Below are positions 13,570-14,491 of a stretch of DNA of 14,491 nt, in pieces; positions within the stretch are counted from its first letter, which is position 1; each line of letters begins with the position of its first letter. The stretch lies in NCBI GenBank assembly GCA_001916055.1, contig MNRR01000045.1, forward strand, positions 58,531-73,021, given 5' to 3'. Under the pieces are notes generated by a model that saw nothing but the letters and a program-made list of their open reading frames with translations, ran no database searches and was not told the origin of the DNA. Made by a program: the position numbers and the translations under genes. Source of the DNA: Clostridium sp. 28_12. Lineage in GTDB: Bacteria > Bacillota > Clostridia > TANB77 > CAG-508.

Positions 13570-13665
13570 GCATTCACTATCACCTCTTTTTTTGTGTAAT
13601 TAATTTTTTGATTTTTTTCGAAAAAAATTTTTTGAATTAAATTTTGGAATTCAAATTCTATAACT

Positions 13666-13694
13666 ATGTTAACATCTATTTTTTGTTTTGTCAA
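13666..13694 (-). promoter_or_regulatory. SigA-type promoter of the sortase/TasA-like operon
   Basis: On the minus strand a perfect TTGACA (13694-13689) is followed after exactly 17 bases by TAACAT (13671-13666). Transcription would start near 13659, leaving a leader of about 90 bases before the sortase ATG. That leader is extremely AT-rich and includes a 16-bp palindrome, T7-CG-A7, at 13612-13627. Confidence 0.75.
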
Positions 13695-13703
13695 GAAAAA
13701 TCG

Positions 13704-13720
13704 TTCGACATAAATCGACA
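13704..13720 (-). promoter_or_regulatory. Two tandem Spo0A boxes before the sortase operon
   Basis: On the minus strand TGTCGAT (13720-13714) and TGTCGAA (13710-13704) lie in the same orientation, exactly 10 bases apart and nine bases before the -35. One is a perfect 0A-box core and the other matches six of seven. Positions near -61 to -45 and one-helical-turn spacing match Spo0A-activated SigA promoters of the spoIIG type. Confidence 0.65.
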
Positions 13721-13723
13721 AAA

Positions 13724-13751
13724 TGGGAGAAAAGCTAAAATTCCTCTCCCA
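13724..13751 (-). terminator. Weak hairpin terminator after the HD-GYP gene
   Basis: TGGGAGA (13724-13730) pairs with TCTCCCA (13745-13751), extendable to nine pairs with G-U, nine bases after the HD-GYP stop. Only TTTT follows the stem on the minus strand, and it runs straight into the distal Spo0A box, so termination is probably partial. Confidence 0.45.
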
Positions 13752-13759
13752 CTTTCTAT

Positions 13760-14491
13760 TTAAACATATAACTTCTTTACTTCTTTTATTTCTTTGTATA
13801 AGTCATTTAAATTTTGTTTTTTCATTTGATATGAATCTTTTATCTCTTGATAGATACTATCAAATTTTTCAATGGATTCACCTTTTTCTAATAATAATTT
13901 TGCATATTGTTCATAATAATTTTTTTTATTTTCGCTTTTTGCTGAATTCATCTTATTTATACACTTTTCAACTTGGCCTAGCCTTTTAATTTCACTTTTT
14001 AAGCTATTTACATAATCTACAGAAGCAGATATTTCATATTCTATATCATCTACAACTACTTTTAGTAGGGCTCTTACTACTTTTTTATTGTTCTTTCCAG
14101 CTTTAGTATATCCTGTATGTTTTGGGGCATTTGGAGATGGTGCTGTATTAGCAATTATAATTTTTAATGTGTCTGTTATTCCTATGTGAGATTTGTATTG
14201 TCTTTTATTTACAAGTGCATCATATTCATCGGCAACTCTAATTATTTGTGCTTCGTATGGAATGTCTTTTTTTACTAACCCTTGAGGATATCCAGTCCCA
14301 TCTAATGCTTCATGATGGTAATATGCTCCAGCATAATATGGTCTAAGTTTTGCATCTTTTATGCATAGTTTATATCCTAATGTTGTATGATTTTTCATTA
14401 TTTCGTATTCTTCTTGAGTTAATGTTCCTGGTTTCTGTAATACACTTGAAGGAACAAATAATTTTCCTATATCATGTAAATATGCACATAT
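13760..14491 (-). CDS. HD-GYP-domain protein, 3' part (runs off the right edge)
   Basis: HD-GYP proteins are metal-dependent phosphodiesterases, typically acting on cyclic di-GMP. The frame stays open from the TAA at 13762-13760 to the window edge, giving 243 codons. HDIGKLFVP at the edge is the HD motif. MKNHTTLGY supplies the next metal-binding His, and YHHEALDGTGYPQGL is the HHE...GYP signature, followed by ADEYDALVNKRQY. After that the usual final helices are replaced by an unfamiliar basic segment (TAPSPNAPKHTGYTKAGKNN, then RALLKVVVDDIEYEIS) and a long charged helical tail (about 85 residues) likely to be coiled-coil. The N-terminal sensor or receiver part, if any, is outside the window. 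Activity is likely from the motifs but unproven. Confidence 0.85.
   Translation of the reverse strand: MCAYLHDIGKLFVPSSVLQKPGTLTQEEYEIMKNHTTLGYKLCIKDAKLRPYYAGAYYHHEALDGTGYPQGLVKKDIPYEAQIIRVADEYDALVNKRQYKSHIGITDTLKIIIANTAPSPNAPKHTGYTKAGKNNKKVVRALLKVVVDDIEYEISASVDYVNSLKSEIKRLGQVEKCINKMNSAKSENKKNYYEQYAKLLLEKGESIEKFDSIYQEIKDSYQMKKQNLNDLYKEIKEVKKLYV

Noticed and set aside
13612..13627. T7-CG-A7 palindrome as an operator or riboswitch
   Set aside because: It is a simple AT run in an AT-rich leader with no aptamer-like structure; not enough to claim a regulatory element.

Overview
This window looks like chromosomal DNA of a very AT-rich, endospore-forming Firmicute of the class Clostridia. It carries core sporulation genes (spoIIAA, spoIIAB, sigF, spoIID, a spoIIQ-like gene, spoIVFA, spoIVFB), Spo0A-type boxes and strong AGGAGG ribosome binding sites. 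I cannot name a species. Every gene I can support lies on the minus strand, so the window is read from right to left.

Terminators and promoters divide it into units. Right to left: (1) the 3' part of an HD-GYP signalling gene (14491-13760) and a short hairpin. (2) A surface-fibre operon (13569-10190): class D-like sortase, thioester/SpaA adhesin ending in LPVTG, TasA/camelysin-like protein, a secreted-protein gene that looks broken, a 47-residue exported peptide and a tail-anchored 114-residue protein. Upstream are a TTGACA-17-TAACAT promoter and two tandem Spo0A boxes; a hairpin at 10133-10184 ends the unit. (3) spoIVFA-spoIVFB (10080-8460), then der-plsY-gpsA-zinc-ribbon gene (8411-4741), with a separate vegetative-type promoter for der overlapping the end of spoIVFB and a strong terminator at 4700-4737. 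(4) dtd alone, with an intrinsic terminator built partly from its last codons. (5) spoIIAA-spoIIAB-sigF-spoIID-spoIIQ (3952-456), with two Spo0A boxes and a TTGGAA-17-TATAAT promoter upstream. (6) The 5' part of an unknown two-helix membrane protein gene (217-1) with its own promoter.

The sporulation genes form a coherent set. Spo0A-P should switch on spoIIA. SpoIIAA and SpoIIAB control SigF in the forespore. SpoIID and the SpoIIQ-like protein act in engulfment. SpoIVFA and SpoIVFB process pro-SigK across the forespore membrane. der, plsY, gpsA and dtd are housekeeping genes for ribosome assembly, phospholipid synthesis and tRNA proofreading.

Three things stand out. First, a family of 31-bp units bounded by TGCAC/GTGCA, mostly at 35-bp period, lies in four clusters, all beside sporulation genes. 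One cluster is translated in frame as the last 25 residues of SpoIIAA, and two abut Shine-Dalgarno sequences. Second, the sortase/adhesin/TasA-like operon has a Spo0A-type promoter, suggesting an undescribed extracellular matrix or adhesin system tied to the sporulation decision. Third, its LPVTG protein stops one residue after the motif with no membrane anchor, and the next-but-one gene has lost its start codon and reading frame. No stretch over 300 bases lacks a gene. I saw no rRNA, tRNA, CRISPR array, transposase or phage gene.
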